This document shows, piece after piece, positions 44,281 to 54,560 of a stretch of 64,000 nt of DNA. Numbering within the stretch: position 1 is the stretch's first letter; each line of letters begins with the position of its first letter. Position numbers and translations under genes: made by a program. The stretch covers positions 36,751,001 through 36,815,000 of the forward strand of contig NC_083696.1 in NCBI RefSeq assembly GCF_033118175.1. The letters run 5' to 3'. This stretch comes from Dama dama (lineage: Eukaryota; Chordata; Mammalia; Artiodactyla; Cervidae). The notes beneath the pieces were generated by a model. The model had not been told where the DNA came from, searched no databases, and was given only the letters and a program-made list of their open reading frames with translations.

Positions 44281-44487
44281 TGAAATTAAAATACTTTATC
44301 CGTGGTTATGATTTGCATTTCTCTGATAATGAGTGATGTTGAGCATCTTTTCATGTGTTTTTTAGCCATCTGTATGTCTTCTTTGGAGAAATGTCTGTTT
44401 AGTTCTTTGGCCCACTTTTTGATTGGGTCTTTTATTTATCTGGAATTGAGCTGCAGGTGTTGCTTATATATTTTTTGAGATTAATTC

Positions 44488-45048
44488 TTAGTCCATTGCT
44501 TCATTTACTATTGTTTTCTCCCACTCTGAAGGCTGTCTTTTCACCTTGCTTATAGTTTCCTTTGTTGTGCAGGAGCTTTTAATTTTAATTAGGTCCCATT
44601 TGCTTATTTTTGCTTTTATTTCCAATATCCTGGGAGGTGGGTCATAGAGGATTCTGCTGTGGTTTATGTCAGAGAGTGTTTTGCATATGTTTTCCTCTAG
44701 GAGTTTTATAGTTTCTGGTCTTACATTTAGATCTTTCATCCATTTTGAGTTTAGTTTTGTGTATGGTGTTAGAAAGTGTTCTAGTTTCATTCTTTTACAA
44801 GTGGTTGACCAGTTTTCCCAGCAGCACTTGTTAAAGAGATTGTCTTTCCTCCATTGTATATTCTTGCCTCCTTTGTCAAAGACAAGGTGTCCATAGGTGC
44901 GTGGATTTATCTCTGGGCTTTCTATTTTGTTCCATTGATCTATATTTCTGTCTTTGTGCCAGTACCATACTGTCTTGATGACTGTGTCTTTGTAGTAGAG
45001 ACTGAAGTCAGGCAGGTTGATTCCTCCAATTCCTTTCTTCTGTCTCAA
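44488..45048 (-). pseudogene. L1 ORF2 C-terminal part in the inverted segment
   Basis: A 186-codon open frame reading MRQKKGIGGINLPDFSLYYK, FNKCCWENWSTTCKRMKLEH and KVKRQPSEWEKTIVNEAMD. It matches the L1 ORF2p C-terminal third and is uninterrupted, so this L1 is younger than the copy at 1.1-3.1 kb. It lacks endonuclease, RT and promoter and is not a functional gene. Confidence 0.9.
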
Positions 45049-45137
45049 GATTTCAAAAACCTATTCGAGGTTTTTTGTATTTCCATACAAATTGTGAAAT
45101 TATTTGTTCTAGTTCTCCAAAAAATACCATTGGTAGT

Positions 45138-45220
45138 GGGGGAGCCTGGTGGGCTGCCATCTATGGAGTCACACAGAGTCGGACATGACTGAAGCGACTA
45201 AGCAGCAGCGGCAGCAGCAG
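45138..45220 (+). mobile_element. Bov-A2-type SINE tail in the inverted L1 half
   Basis: An 83-bp 5'-truncated SINE end (gggggagcctggtgggctgc to actgaagcgactaagcagca) finishing in a GCA repeat. L1 resumes at cttgatagggcg. No target duplication is evident; a loss of target bases is possible. Confidence 0.88.
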
Positions 45221-45431
45221 CTTGATAGGGCGTGCATTGAATCTATAGATTGCTTTGGCTAGTATACTCATTTTCTCTATATTGATTCTTCCGACCCATG
45301 AATACGGGATATTTCTCCATCTATTTGTGTCCTTTTTCATTTCTTTCACCAGTGTTTTATAGTTTTCTATATATAGGTCTTTTATTTCTTTAGGTAGATA
45401 TATTCCTAAGTATTTTATTCTTTTCATTGCA

Positions 45432-45840
45432 ATGGTGAATGGAATTGTTTCCTTAATTTCTCTTACAGTGAGGTACCATTTCACGCCAGTCAGAATGGCT
45501 GCTATCCAAACGTCTACAAGCAATAAATGCTGGAGAGGGTGTGGAGAAAAGGGAACCCTCTTACACTGTTGGTGGGAATGCAAACTAGTACAGCCACTAT
45601 GGAGAACAGTGAGGAGATTCCTTAAAAAACTGGAAGGAGAACTGCCATATGACCCAGCAATCCCACTGCTGGGCATACACACTGAGGAAACCAGAAATGA
45701 AAGAGACACATGTACCCCAGTGTTTATTGCAGCACTGTTTATAATAGCCAGGACATGGAAGCAACCTAGATGCCCATCAGCAGACGAATGGATAAGAAAG
45801 CTGTGGTACATATACACGATGGAATATTACTCAGCCATTA
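45432..45840 (+). pseudogene. L1 ORF2 C-terminus in the sense segment
   Basis: An open frame of 140 codons from 45432. From the junction on it reads VRYHFTPVRMAAIQTSTSNK, TLLHCWWECKLVQPLWRTVR and ADEWIRKLWYIYTMEYYSAI, the very end of L1 ORF2p. The first codons (MVNGIVSLISLT) come from the inverted half, so the frame crosses the inversion junction by chance. Confidence 0.9.
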
Positions 45841-47017
45841 CTCAGTTCTCATGAGGTGGATGAAACTGGAGCCTATTATACAGAGTGAAGTAAGCCAGAA
45901 AGAAAAACACCAATACAATATACTAACGCATATATATGGAATTTAGAAAGATGATAATGATAACCCTGTATGTGAGACAGCAAAAGAGACACAGATGTAT
46001 CGAACAGTCTTTTGGACTCTGTGGGAGAGGGCGAAGGTGGGATGATATGGGAGAATGGCATTGAAGCACATAAATTATCATATGTGAAATGAATTGCCAG
46101 TCCAGGTTTGATGCATGATACAGGGTGCTTGGGGTTGGTGCACTGGGATGACCCAGAGGGATGGGATGGGGAGGGAAGTGGGAGGGGGGGTTCAAGATGG
46201 GGAACACATGAACACATGTACACCCATGGTGGATTCATGTCAATGTATGCCAAAACCAATAGAATAATGTAAAGTAAATAAATAAAACTGGAAAAAATAA
46301 AATAAAATACTTTCTCCTTGGAAGAAAAGCTATGACCAGCCTAGACAATATATTAAAAAGCAGAGACATATTTTGCCAACAAAGACCTGTCTAGTCAAAG
46401 TTATGGTTTTTCTATTAGTCATGTACGGATGTGAGATTTGGACTACAAAGAAAGCTGAGTGCTGAAGAATTGATGCCTTTGAACTGTGGTCTTGGAGAAG
46501 GCTCTTGAGAGTCCCTTGGACTTCAAGGACCAGTCCATCATAAAGGAAATCAGTCCTGAATATTCATTGGAAGGTCTGATTCTGAAGGTGAAGCTCCAAT
46601 ACTTTGGCCACCTGATGTGAAGAACTGACTCCTTGGAAACCCTGATGATGGGAAAGATAGAAGTCAGGAGGAGAAGGGGATGACAGAGGATCAGATGGTT
46701 GGATGGTATCACCGACTTGATGGACATGACTTTGAGAAAGCTCTGGGAGTTGGTGATGGGCAGGGAATGGCGTGCTGCAGTCCATGGGGTCACAAAGAGT
46801 TGGACATCACTGAGCAACTGAACTGAATTGATAATAGCTTTATAATGTTTTATTAGTTTCCACTGTACAATGAAATGAATCAGTCCTATGTATACCTATA
46901 TCCCCTCTCTTCTGAGCCTCCATCTCATCCCCCTCCCAGCCTCTAGCTCATCACAGAGCACCAAGCTGAGCTCCCTGTGCTATACAGCAGCTTCCCACTA
47001 GCTATCTATTTTACACA

Positions 47018-47238
47018 GAAGATCGATAGCTAGTGTTAGTTGCCCAGTCATGTCCAACTCTTTGTGATCCCATGAACTGTAGCTGGCAAGGCTCCTCTGT
47101 CCACAGGATTCTCCAGGCAAGAATACTGGAGTGGTAGCCATTCCCTTCTCCAGGGGATCTTCCTGATCCAGGGATTGAACCCAGGTCTTCTGCATTGCAG
47201 GTAGATTCTTTACTGCTTGAGCCACCAGAGAAGCCCAG
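47018..47238 (-). mobile_element. Bov-tA SINE in old L1
   Basis: Antisense full-length copy. Exact 9-bp TSDs ttttacaca at 47009-47017 and 47239-47247, which also restore the L1 reading across the site. Confidence 0.95.
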
Positions 47239-47500
47239 TTTTACACATGGTAGTGTATATATATCAATGTTACTCAGTCAATTTGTCCTGCCCTCACCTT
47301 CCCCTACTGTGTTTACAAGTCCGTTCTCTGTGTCTGCATCGCTATTCCTGCACTGCAGATCGGTTCATCAGCACCATTTTTCTAGATTCAGGGCATATGT
47401 TTTGGGGAATGCAGATATGCATTTCTTTGAGTATCTATTGCCTTCACTTTTAAACATGATATTATGAGCAGATAGTTTTGGGGAGGACTACTAAAATGTG

Positions 47501-47881
47501 TAAATGCTTTTATGGAATAAATAATCTGTTATTCTTAAGTAGCACCATATCACATTTCATTTCAAAATTGCAATTGATCTGCTATCAACATCAGGGACAA
47601 GACCCCTAGATAATCTCAGAGACGGTAACAGTGCCCATAGCCACATCCAATAACTTGCCTTTGCTTGTTACAAAGAAACATAAAATGTAAGAGAGACTGC
47701 TCAGCACTAAGAAAGGAGAGTTGTCTATTGTCTGTTTTTTAATGTCCACCTGAAACTCTGTCAATCTTATCAGAGTCATACTGGTTTACAGGTCAGCAGC
47801 TACTTAAGAAGCTCTGCTTAGAAACCTGAATTACCTGAAAGCTTATTTTTGATTCATTTCTCTAGGGATTTATCAACCAGA
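47501..47881. other. unassigned sequence
   Basis: No recognised feature. Confidence 0.45.
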
Positions 47882-48407
47882 GTGTGTTAAATTTTATCCC
47901 CTCAAAATGCTGATGTTAAAGTCTTAACCCCTATATCTCAGGTTGTAATCTTATTTAGAAATACCATCCTTGAAAATGTAATGACTTAAGATGAGGTCAC
48001 TAAACTGGGCTCTGATCCAATATAAGTGTCCTTACGAAAAGGCAAGTCCTGAACATAGACACATGCACACACTCGTTGTGAAAATGAAGAAGGAGATCAG
48101 GGTGATGTGTCAACAAGCCAAGGAATACCAAGATCGAATGGACTGTGGCCTGCCAAGCTCCTTTGTCCATGGGATTTCCCAGGCAAGAATGCTGGAGTGG
48201 GTTGCCATTTCCTTCTCCAGGGGATCTTCCTGACCCAGGGATTGAACCCACATCTCCTGCACTGCAGGCAGATTGCTTACCACTGAGCAACTGGGGAAAA
48301 GGATAAACTTAGCAATTATCCAAAAGACTTGATTTTAGACTTCCAGCCTCCAGAGCTATGATACAATACATTTTGGTTGTTTAAGCTTCCCTGTGTGTGG
48401 TACTTCG
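47882..48407 (+). mobile_element. MaLR-type LTR (MLT1-like), split by a SINE
   Basis: Left part 47882-48137: gttaaagtcttaacccctat, gatccaatataagtgtcctt. Right part 48294-48407: agacttccagcctccagagc, ttggttgtttaagcttccct, gtgtgtggtac. The order matches the end of a MaLR LTR. A SINE fills the gap and another abuts the 3' end. Confidence 0.72.
48138..48293 (-). mobile_element. Bov-tA SINE missing its 3' end
   Basis: Contains the head and middle (tggactgtggcctgccaagc to ccactgagcaactgggg) but lacks the last roughly 45 bp that BovB would recognise. Insertion normally truncates the 5' side, so a later deletion is the simpler explanation. Confidence 0.88.
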
Positions 48408-48534
48408 CTGCTGCTGCTGCTGCTAAGTCACTTCAGTTGTGTCCAACTATGTGTGACCCCATAGACGGCAGCCCACCAGGCTCCCCCGTCCCTGGGGATT
48501 CTCCAGGCAAGAATATTGGAGTGGGTTGCCATCG
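48408..48534 (-). mobile_element. Bov-A2-type SINE monomer with CTG repeat tail
   Basis: Begins with (CTG)n, the antisense of the Bov-A2 CAG tail, then ctaagtcacttcagttgtgt, agacggcagcccaccaggct, cccccgtccctggggattct. It ends at gggttgccatcgc; the second monomer and the head are absent. Confidence 0.92.
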
Positions 48535-48609
48535 CTACAGTAAGCTAATACATCACCCTTTCTGGATTCATACCTGGATCATTGCCTATTCGCTGATCCT
48601 TCATTTGCT

Positions 48610-48830
48610 TTTAATTTAGGCTTAACAATGGACTTTTAAAGCTATGTAATCTTAGATAAATTATTTAACTTCCTTAAATATCAGTGTCTTCATCTGTATA
48701 ATTAAGATAATAATCATACCTGCATTGTAGGATTTTTCTCAGAATTAAACAAACCTGTATATAAAGAACTTCTTAAAATATCTCAGAAAAGTTAGCTTTC
48801 ATAAATATTTATTATCATTAGTATATACGA
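48610..48830 (+). mobile_element. MIR SINE
   Basis: Core phrases in order: gtaatcttagataaattatt, taacttccttaaatatcagt, cttcatctgtataattaag, acctgcattgtaggattttt, tcagaattaaac, then the tail aatatttattatcattag. Confidence 0.72.
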
Positions 48831-49219
48831 AGTCACATCAGTAAATTCCCTAAAGCAGAACTTGGCAAGCCACATTCTCTGAAACACAGAAACATGCACA
48901 AAATAAATAAAAAGAAATTCTCCTCAATAACAAACATGAAAAATGAAGTAAAAACTCTAGTGACTGATCATTTGAAGGTAAGACAATCATGACATTAAAT
49001 CTTAGGGATATAGCCACAAAATAGTTCTTGGATAAAAATGTAAAGCTTTAAGTGCTTTTATTTTTTATCAAGGAAACTTTTTTTTTTTAAATAAAATAAA
49101 GCAAGTTATACAAGGAACTGGAAAAAAGCAACAAAGTGACCCTAGGAAAACGAGATGAAGAAAATGATAATAACAAAAGCAGGAAAAGAATAACACTAGC
49201 TAAAAATGTGATTCTCATA
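48831..49219. other. unassigned AT-rich sequence
   Basis: T run at about 49079-49088. Nothing else recognised. Confidence 0.45.
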
Positions 49220-49650
49220 GCTAACAATTATAAAGCCATTTCTATATACTGAGTCCTGTGGTAAGTGTTCTACCCAGACTCTCATTGAATTCTCAGTATT
49301 ACAGGGTAGTGGATGCATACATTCTCAGTCGTGTTCGACTCTGACTCCATGGACTGTAGCCCACCACACTCCTCTGTCCATGGGATTTTCCAGGCAAAAA
49401 TATTGGAGTGGGTTGCCATTTCCTACTCACAGGGATTAAACTTGCGTCTTTTGCATTGCAAGGAGGATTCTTTACCACTGTGCCACCTGGGAAGCCCATT
49501 ATGGGATAGGTGATATGATCATTCCATTCTATTAGGTGAGAAGACTGAGGTTTTGAGAAGAGAGATAATTTGCCCAAGGTTACAAAACGAGAGTCAAGAT
49601 TTGCCCCAGGAAGTGAATACAGATCCTAAGTTCTTAATCACTGTAGACAA
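49220..49650 (-). mobile_element. MIR SINE, split by a Bov-tA SINE
   Basis: Antisense MIR: ctgtggtaagtgttctaccc, actctcattgaattctc at the left. At the right: aggtgagaagactgaggttt, ataatttgcccaaggttaca, and cagatcctaagttcttaatc. Confidence 0.7.
49312..49497 (-). mobile_element. Bov-tA SINE in MIR
   Basis: Antisense copy (attctcagtcgtgttcgact to ctgtgccacctgggaagccc). Flanks attacagggtag (49298-49309) and attatgggatag (49498-49509) are an approximate target duplication. Confidence 0.92.
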
Positions 49651-49782
49651 CATGGTCTTCAGCCATAATACAACTGTTCACCTTCCAGAGAATTCCTTGC
49701 TGCCTCTCATGAACTGTTTCTACTGCATATCCTGTGCTATTAAATTTAGTCATTTATTGTAACCCACCCCATAGCACTTCTG

Positions 49783-49802
49783 ATTACACACACACACACA
49801 CC
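49783..49802 (+). repeat. AC dinucleotide microsatellite
   Basis: About nine to ten AC units, not attached to a recognised SINE. Confidence 0.9.
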
Positions 49803-51224
49803 CCTACACTTGTTTGAATTCCCTCCACCATTATTCAAGAGTGACAAAAAAGCAACTAACAATTTCTCACTCCTAGTCTCTCCCTCTAACAGTTGATAAG
49901 TAACCAAGCTTCCTACCATTCAAATATGGGAAGGTTCACACACTGCACAGCCTTCCTTGCATCTACCTTGCACGTATCCATGTCCAGTCTCTTTTTCTTG
50001 GTGCACAAGTGTAGCTCATAGACCCCACCCCTGCTCACACTTGGCTACTGCTTCTCCTGACTCTCTTACTCTGTCCTTCTAAAAGCTTTTGAAATTTGCA
50101 GTTCATGGCTTTTTTCCCCCACAAATAATTTCAAGTCAAATCCAGAATGGATTTTTTTGCTTCGCTTATGATCCACAAATAAGAACAAGTTCCAAAGACA
50201 GTATTTTTCAAAATATTTGTAAATCTCCGGTCCCTATGAGTTCAGCAGAGAGTGATTAATTTTTAAAAATTTAAACTTCCACTTTCATGTCATGCTTTCA
50301 TAAAAACAAATGCAATTAGTTGAAGTATACCTTTATTTGGCTACTGCATTTTTTCAGATAATTCTTTGAAGAATTTTTATACAACATGGTTGGCATATAC
50401 TAAGAGAAGCCCCACAAGCAGAACAAAGGTAAATTGCAATTAGTTGCTTTGTAGGCATTGTGTTCAGAAAGCCCAGTGTTTATTTCAGTTTTGCACATAC
50501 TGTATAATGACATAGATATCGTGATCCATACACATTTATAGACTATAATTATAGCAGTGCTTCACCACCTCATTTGCTAAGCTTCGTTGAAAACTGAAGC
50601 TAAGTGGAATAAGAGTCTACCAATTTATCCTACAAATTTATCCCAGCTAGAAATAAAATTCCAAAAACAATAATGTTTAAAAAAGAAATTCAATTGCTGC
50701 AATTTTCATCTACTTAGAGTTTGATGCAAGTAGAAAGCACAAAAATGAGATTTTTCATTGGGTTTTTATTGCCATTCAAGGAAGAGGGTTGGGTAATATC
50801 TTCTGGTTTCTATTAATGCAGCTCTGTTATAATTAAAGATGGATGGACCTCAGTTTGGCTGCCCTGGCACATTTTATTCCCTTTTTAAAGATGTTTTGGG
50901 TTCAGAGACATTCAGAGTGTACTTTGTCCTAAACACTCTCTCTTTTCGTTTTTAAGTGGCTGTGTAAACATTTATATCAGTTTCAGATTCATTTACACTT
51001 ATCTCATCAAAACTTTTCACAGCATAGCTCTGGATGGACTAAAATAAAACTAAACGTTCTTACTTATAAAAGACACTGGATTCCAGACTCTCACTGCAGA
51101 TTCTACCAGATACTTTCTCCTTAGAAGCACAAAGTCATGTTTTGTCAAGTATAATTGGATTAAAATATCCACTAGGCTTTCATTCCATCTGAACATCTCT
51201 GTCCCATCTGAGCCCTGGGGAACT
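49803..51224. other. repeat-free AT-rich block, candidate conserved non-coding DNA
   Basis: 1.4 kb with no transposon that I recognise, the longest such clean stretch of non-random-looking AT-rich DNA here. The phrase gcaattagttg occurs at about 50311 and 50437; the core CAATTAG is homeodomain-like. Others include ctataattatagc near 50554 and ttataattaaag near 50828. No open frame above 60 codons. Regulatory function is inference. Confidence 0.4.
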
Positions 51225-51530
51225 GCTGGGCCCCAGACTTTCCATCTTACCTGTTCTTGGTTTCACAATAATTCCACAACTGAAGCCCAGTGTACTCAAA
51301 ACTCATCTTCCCTCCTAAACCTTTTTTCCCCTTCTCATTTTCTCAGGAAGTGTCACAGACTTTGTCAAACCCAGAACCTGGAATCATCCTTGACCCTTAT
51401 ATCTCCCTCATCTCCTGCCATCCCACTAAATCCTGTTCATTTCACCTCCTAACTTTCTAGTTATTTGTGCTTTAACTCCCCCAGCCTATGCAACACTATT
51501 TCTTGTCCATATTTATGTAAGAACCATTTT
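51225..51530 (-). mobile_element. ancient mammalian repeat, left part
   Basis: Same family as 7482-10870: acccagaacctggaatcatc, cttgacccttatatctccct, tcccactaaatcctgttcat, ttcacctcctaactttctag. It continues at about 52940, after LTR sequences. Confidence 0.5.
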
Positions 51531-51639
51531 AAACTACTTGATTTTGAAATTGAGCAGGACTGTGTAGCTCTCCTGGGTTCAAATGCCTTTCTGTGTCTTC
51601 ATTGCAGGAAATAGGCTTCATTCAGTGCCCCTTCCCTGA

Positions 51640-52375
51640 GTTCCGATAGGCAGGTTCAAGCAGTTGCTAGTTGGGGAAGGGAGAGTATGCAGAGACAAGG
51701 GAGGAGCAGTAAAAAATTTAAAAAATTATAGTGCAACCTTGGGACAGGGTCCTAGTTCCCTCTCAAGGGATGTATCTAACAATACCTTTGAGTTGTTTTG
51801 CAGATACTGAAACCCCCACCACATGAGAGGAATTAATGCAGACCCCAGACCAGAAACCAGAACATTTCAGTGTTATAGAACCAGATCATTGATTCTGACT
51901 CCCTCTCACCTTGTTGTTCAGTCACTTAGTCATGTCCAACTCTTTGTGACCCCACAGACTGCAGCACACCAGGCTTGCCTGTCCTTCACCATCTGCCAGA
52001 GTTTGCTCAAACTCATGTCCACCGAGTCGGTAATGCCATTCAACCATCTCATCCTCTGTTGCCCCCTTCTTATGCTGCCCTCAATCTTTCCCAGCATCAA
52101 CGTCTTTTCAAATGAGTCTACTCTTCATGTCAGGTAGCCAGAGCAATGGTACTTTGGCTACCACCAACTAATCAGAAGATTGTCCATGAGCTGATTATCC
52201 TGTCTTTGACCCATTACTATAAATGCTCTCATTACCCTCTCCAGGTCAGGACACACAGTTTTGAGGACATTAGGAAATGGTAGCCCCCTTTAGCTGACAA
52301 AACAGTGAAGCTATTCTTTTCTACTTCACCCAAAACTCTTATCTCCAAGATTTAATTTGGTGTCAGGATATAGAG
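51640..52375 (+). mobile_element. solo LTR candidate 1 (ERV type), split by BovB
   Basis: It contains ttgttttgcagatactgaaa, ccaactaatcagaagattgt, and an end-type phrase gaagctattcttttctactt plus cacccaaaactcttatctcc, characteristic of LTR R/U5 regions. A BovB tail occupies 51911-52141. No gag, pol or env sequence is linked. Boundaries are approximate. Confidence 0.5.
51911..52141 (-). mobile_element. BovB 3' tail fragment
   Basis: About 230 bp of the BovB end in antisense (ttgttgttcagtcacttagt to catgtcaggtagccagagc). No clear target duplication. Confidence 0.9.
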
Positions 52376-52429
52376 GCGGGATTCAACTTCAATTTGTCTC
52401 TAGACAGACCTCTCCCCAGTCTATTGTTC

Positions 52430-52950
52430 ATGTAAAATCACAGGGGTAGTGATGGAGTAGAACCTCATGGGGCCTTACTGGGAAAGGCCTGCCCCATATC
52501 CTCTGCTTTAGCTCCTCTCTGAAGTACCTAGATAGGAGTATTTGATGCACATTTTCTGAGCTGTTTTGCAGATATAAAAAACCTTCCCCTCCCCAGCAAA
52601 TGGAAGATGTTAACTATTTGACAATGATGAGCACACAGCCCCAGCCTCCTTGAGCCTAAGGACTGCTGACGTTCACCCCTGTGACACCGCCCTGCTACCT
52701 CACCATCAGCCATCAGAGAGTTGTGCACAAGCTGATCTCAGACCCTGCAACCCACTGCCCCCACCCCTCCACCTGGTTTTTAAAAGTGCTTGGCTGAAAC
52801 TATTCCAGGAGCTCTGGGGCATTTTAGGGTGTGACCCCACTGGTCTCCTTGCATGGCCCTGCGATAAACATTTCTCTGCTCCAAACTCCAATGTTTCCAA
52901 TTTTTTGACCTCACTGTGTGTTGGGCACATGAACTTGTGTTAACAGGGTC
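52430..52950 (+). mobile_element. solo LTR candidate 2 (ERV type)
   Basis: Shares ctgttttgcagata, atcagagagttgtgcac and agctgatc phrases with candidate 1, in the same order. It ends with a polyadenylation-like region (ccctgcgataaacatttctc). Related but diverged. No coding sequence nearby. Confidence 0.52.
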
Positions 52951-53230
52951 TTTCTAAAGGGAAAATTTGATCATCTGAATTCCCTTCTCAAAACCTTTCA
53001 ATGGTTTCCCATGACTTTCAGAATCAAGTTCAAATCTTAGATTTTACCATGCCCTTCTTGTTTTGTTTCTATCTTTCTCTTCACCCTCTTTCACTCCTCC
53101 CAATCTGCTTCTGACAAAAAACTTCTTCAGTCCCTCAGATGTGTGCTGGTATTTCTTCCTCCAGGCCTTCAATCTGTTTAGCATAATAATTATGATTTAT
53201 TGGACTTATCGTGTACCAGGCAGTGTTCTA
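52951..53230 (-). mobile_element. ancient mammalian repeat, right part
   Basis: Continues 51225-51530 in order: ttgatcatctgaattccctt, caaaacctttcaatggtttc, gactttcagaatcaagttca, atcttagattttaccatgcc. Confidence 0.5.
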
Positions 53231-53619
53231 AATACAGCCAGTTCTGTTTAATGTGATATCTGCATTTCACAAAATCACAATGTTATGCAAAATCATGCAA
53301 GGAATACTCTGATGGAAAAAATGGAGATGGGGCACAATACTCGACAACTTCATCAGTGACACGTTAGTAAAAGACAGAAAACCAATAAAAATGGTAGCAC
53401 AGTTTGTTATATGTTAGATGGTTAAGAAACACATAACTACTGGTATATATATTTGGTCTTTTCTTTGGTTTCTGACCCAGAGCTTCTAATTCTAAAATCC
53501 TTGGAATTTCCTGAATGATAGAGATGAGAGGCATATGTTTTACTCACAAGCTCTTTCAGAACCTGAGTTTATACTGAGGTGAGGTGACTCTTGAAAGACA
53601 GAGGCTGGTTACTGTCATG
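53231..53619. other. unassigned sequence
   Basis: No recognised feature. Confidence 0.45.
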
Positions 53620-54560
53620 TTCTATGCCTGGGTAGGAAAAGAATTTCCAGACATGAGGTGGAATGAGAGAAAAAAAGTTTATTAGAGTGAGAGACCCTGT
53701 TAGTACAGTGGGGTGAGCTCAAGGGAGAGCTGACCCCTTAGGTGGGCTAGTAGCCAAGTTTTATAGCCCGAAGACCTAGACAGCAGATTAAAAAGCAGAG
53801 ATATCACTTGCCAACAAAGGTCCATATAGTCAAAGTTATGGTTTTTCCTGTAGTCATGCACAGATATGAGGGTTTGACCATAAAGAAGGCTGAGCACTGA
53901 AGAATTGATGCCTTTGAACTGTGGTGTTAGAGAAGACCCTTGAGAGTTCCTTGGATAGCAAGGAGATCAAACCAGTCAATCCTAAGGGAAATAAACTCTG
54001 GATATTCATTGGAAGGACTGATGCTGAAGCTGAAGCTCCAATACTTTGGCCATCTGATTTGAAGAATAAACTCATTGCAAAAGACTCTGATGAATTTTAG
54101 AGCTGGGGAAGTTGAAGGCAAAAGGAGAAGGGGATGGCAGAGGATGAGATGGTTGGATGGCATCACTGATTCAATGGACATGAGTTTGAGCAAACTCAGG
54201 GAGATAGTGAAGGACAGCATAGCCTGGTGAGCTGTAGTCCATGGGGTCGCAAAGAGTCAGACATGACCTAGACACTGACCAACAGACAACAAAGGTCCTC
54301 TCCCTTCCACTGACTTGTGGACCCTGCCAGGCTGTGAGCATCGAGGCCAAGCTCCACAGCATGGAGGAAGGAAAGCTGGAGAAGAGGAAACAGAAGAAGC
54401 AGGGAGAAGTGAGAGCTATAAGCCAAAGTAAGGCCCTTGATGTCAGGTCTCTTTTAAGAAGCTAGTCATGAGATAACAAAGTTATCGCCAGGAACGGACC
54501 CAAGACAAGGGCCAGTGAGGGACCAGGAGGGCACTTCACCCAAATGTGGGACTCCATCCT
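53620..54560 (-). mobile_element. LTR-like sequence split by BovB
   Basis: The minus strand of 53670-53690 reads ctctaataaactttttttct, an AATAAA in LTR context. The flank resumes after the BovB at about 54275 with GA-rich sequence (gctggagaagaggaaacaga). The extent to 54560 is a guess. No retroviral coding sequence seen. Confidence 0.45.
53775..54264 (+). mobile_element. BovB LINE 3' fragment
   Basis: From cctagacagcagattaaaaa to the tail (gcaaagagtcagacatgac). The flanks gacctagaca at 53773-53782 and 54265-54274 match exactly. The left copy overlaps BovB's own cctagacagc, so the apparent duplication is partly 5' microhomology. An odd extra phrase, ttttagagctggggaa, lies near 54094. Confidence 0.93.

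Larger units (their letters stand above)
44298..46303 (+). mobile_element. young L1 with 5' inversion (twin priming) inside BovB
   Basis: 44298-45465 is L1 on the minus strand; 45466-46303 is L1 on the plus strand, ending in an A-rich tail. The two halves are consecutive in L1: the inverted part ends at '...cagagaaatgcaaatcataa' and the sense part starts 'gaggtaccatttcacgccag'. Exact 10-bp TSDs aaaatacttt lie at 44288-44297 and 46304-46313. The aatt/aaaa insertion context fits the L1 endonuclease. The inverted half is interrupted by a SINE at 45138-45220. Confidence 0.94.
42936..46830 (+). mobile_element. BovB LINE split by a younger L1
   Basis: BovB sequence runs at 42936-44297 and resumes at 46304-46830 in register (gaaattaaaa, then ctccttggaagaaaagctat). 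The right flank ataatagctttataatg (46831-46847) resembles ataatagtataatg at 42922-42935 with a 3-bp gap, a likely target duplication. A perfect 12-bp match ataatagcttta also exists at 42896-42907, so the exact left edge is uncertain. The element is 5'-truncated, starting after the endonuclease. Confidence 0.93.
42905..47500 (-). mobile_element. old L1 3' fragment hosting the four-level nest
   Basis: Visible host parts are 42905-42935 (taatttttaatgaagtata), 46831-47017 (tgttttattagtttccactg to gctatctattttacaca) and 47239-about 47500. They follow the artiodactyl L1 3' UTR in order. The gaps are filled by a BovB at 42936-46830 and a SINE at 47018-47238. Confidence 0.65.

Noticed and set aside
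45161..45817. 218-codon minus-strand frame spanning L1
   Set aside because: It reads antisense through the sense L1 segment and the inverted part; a chance frame across the junction.
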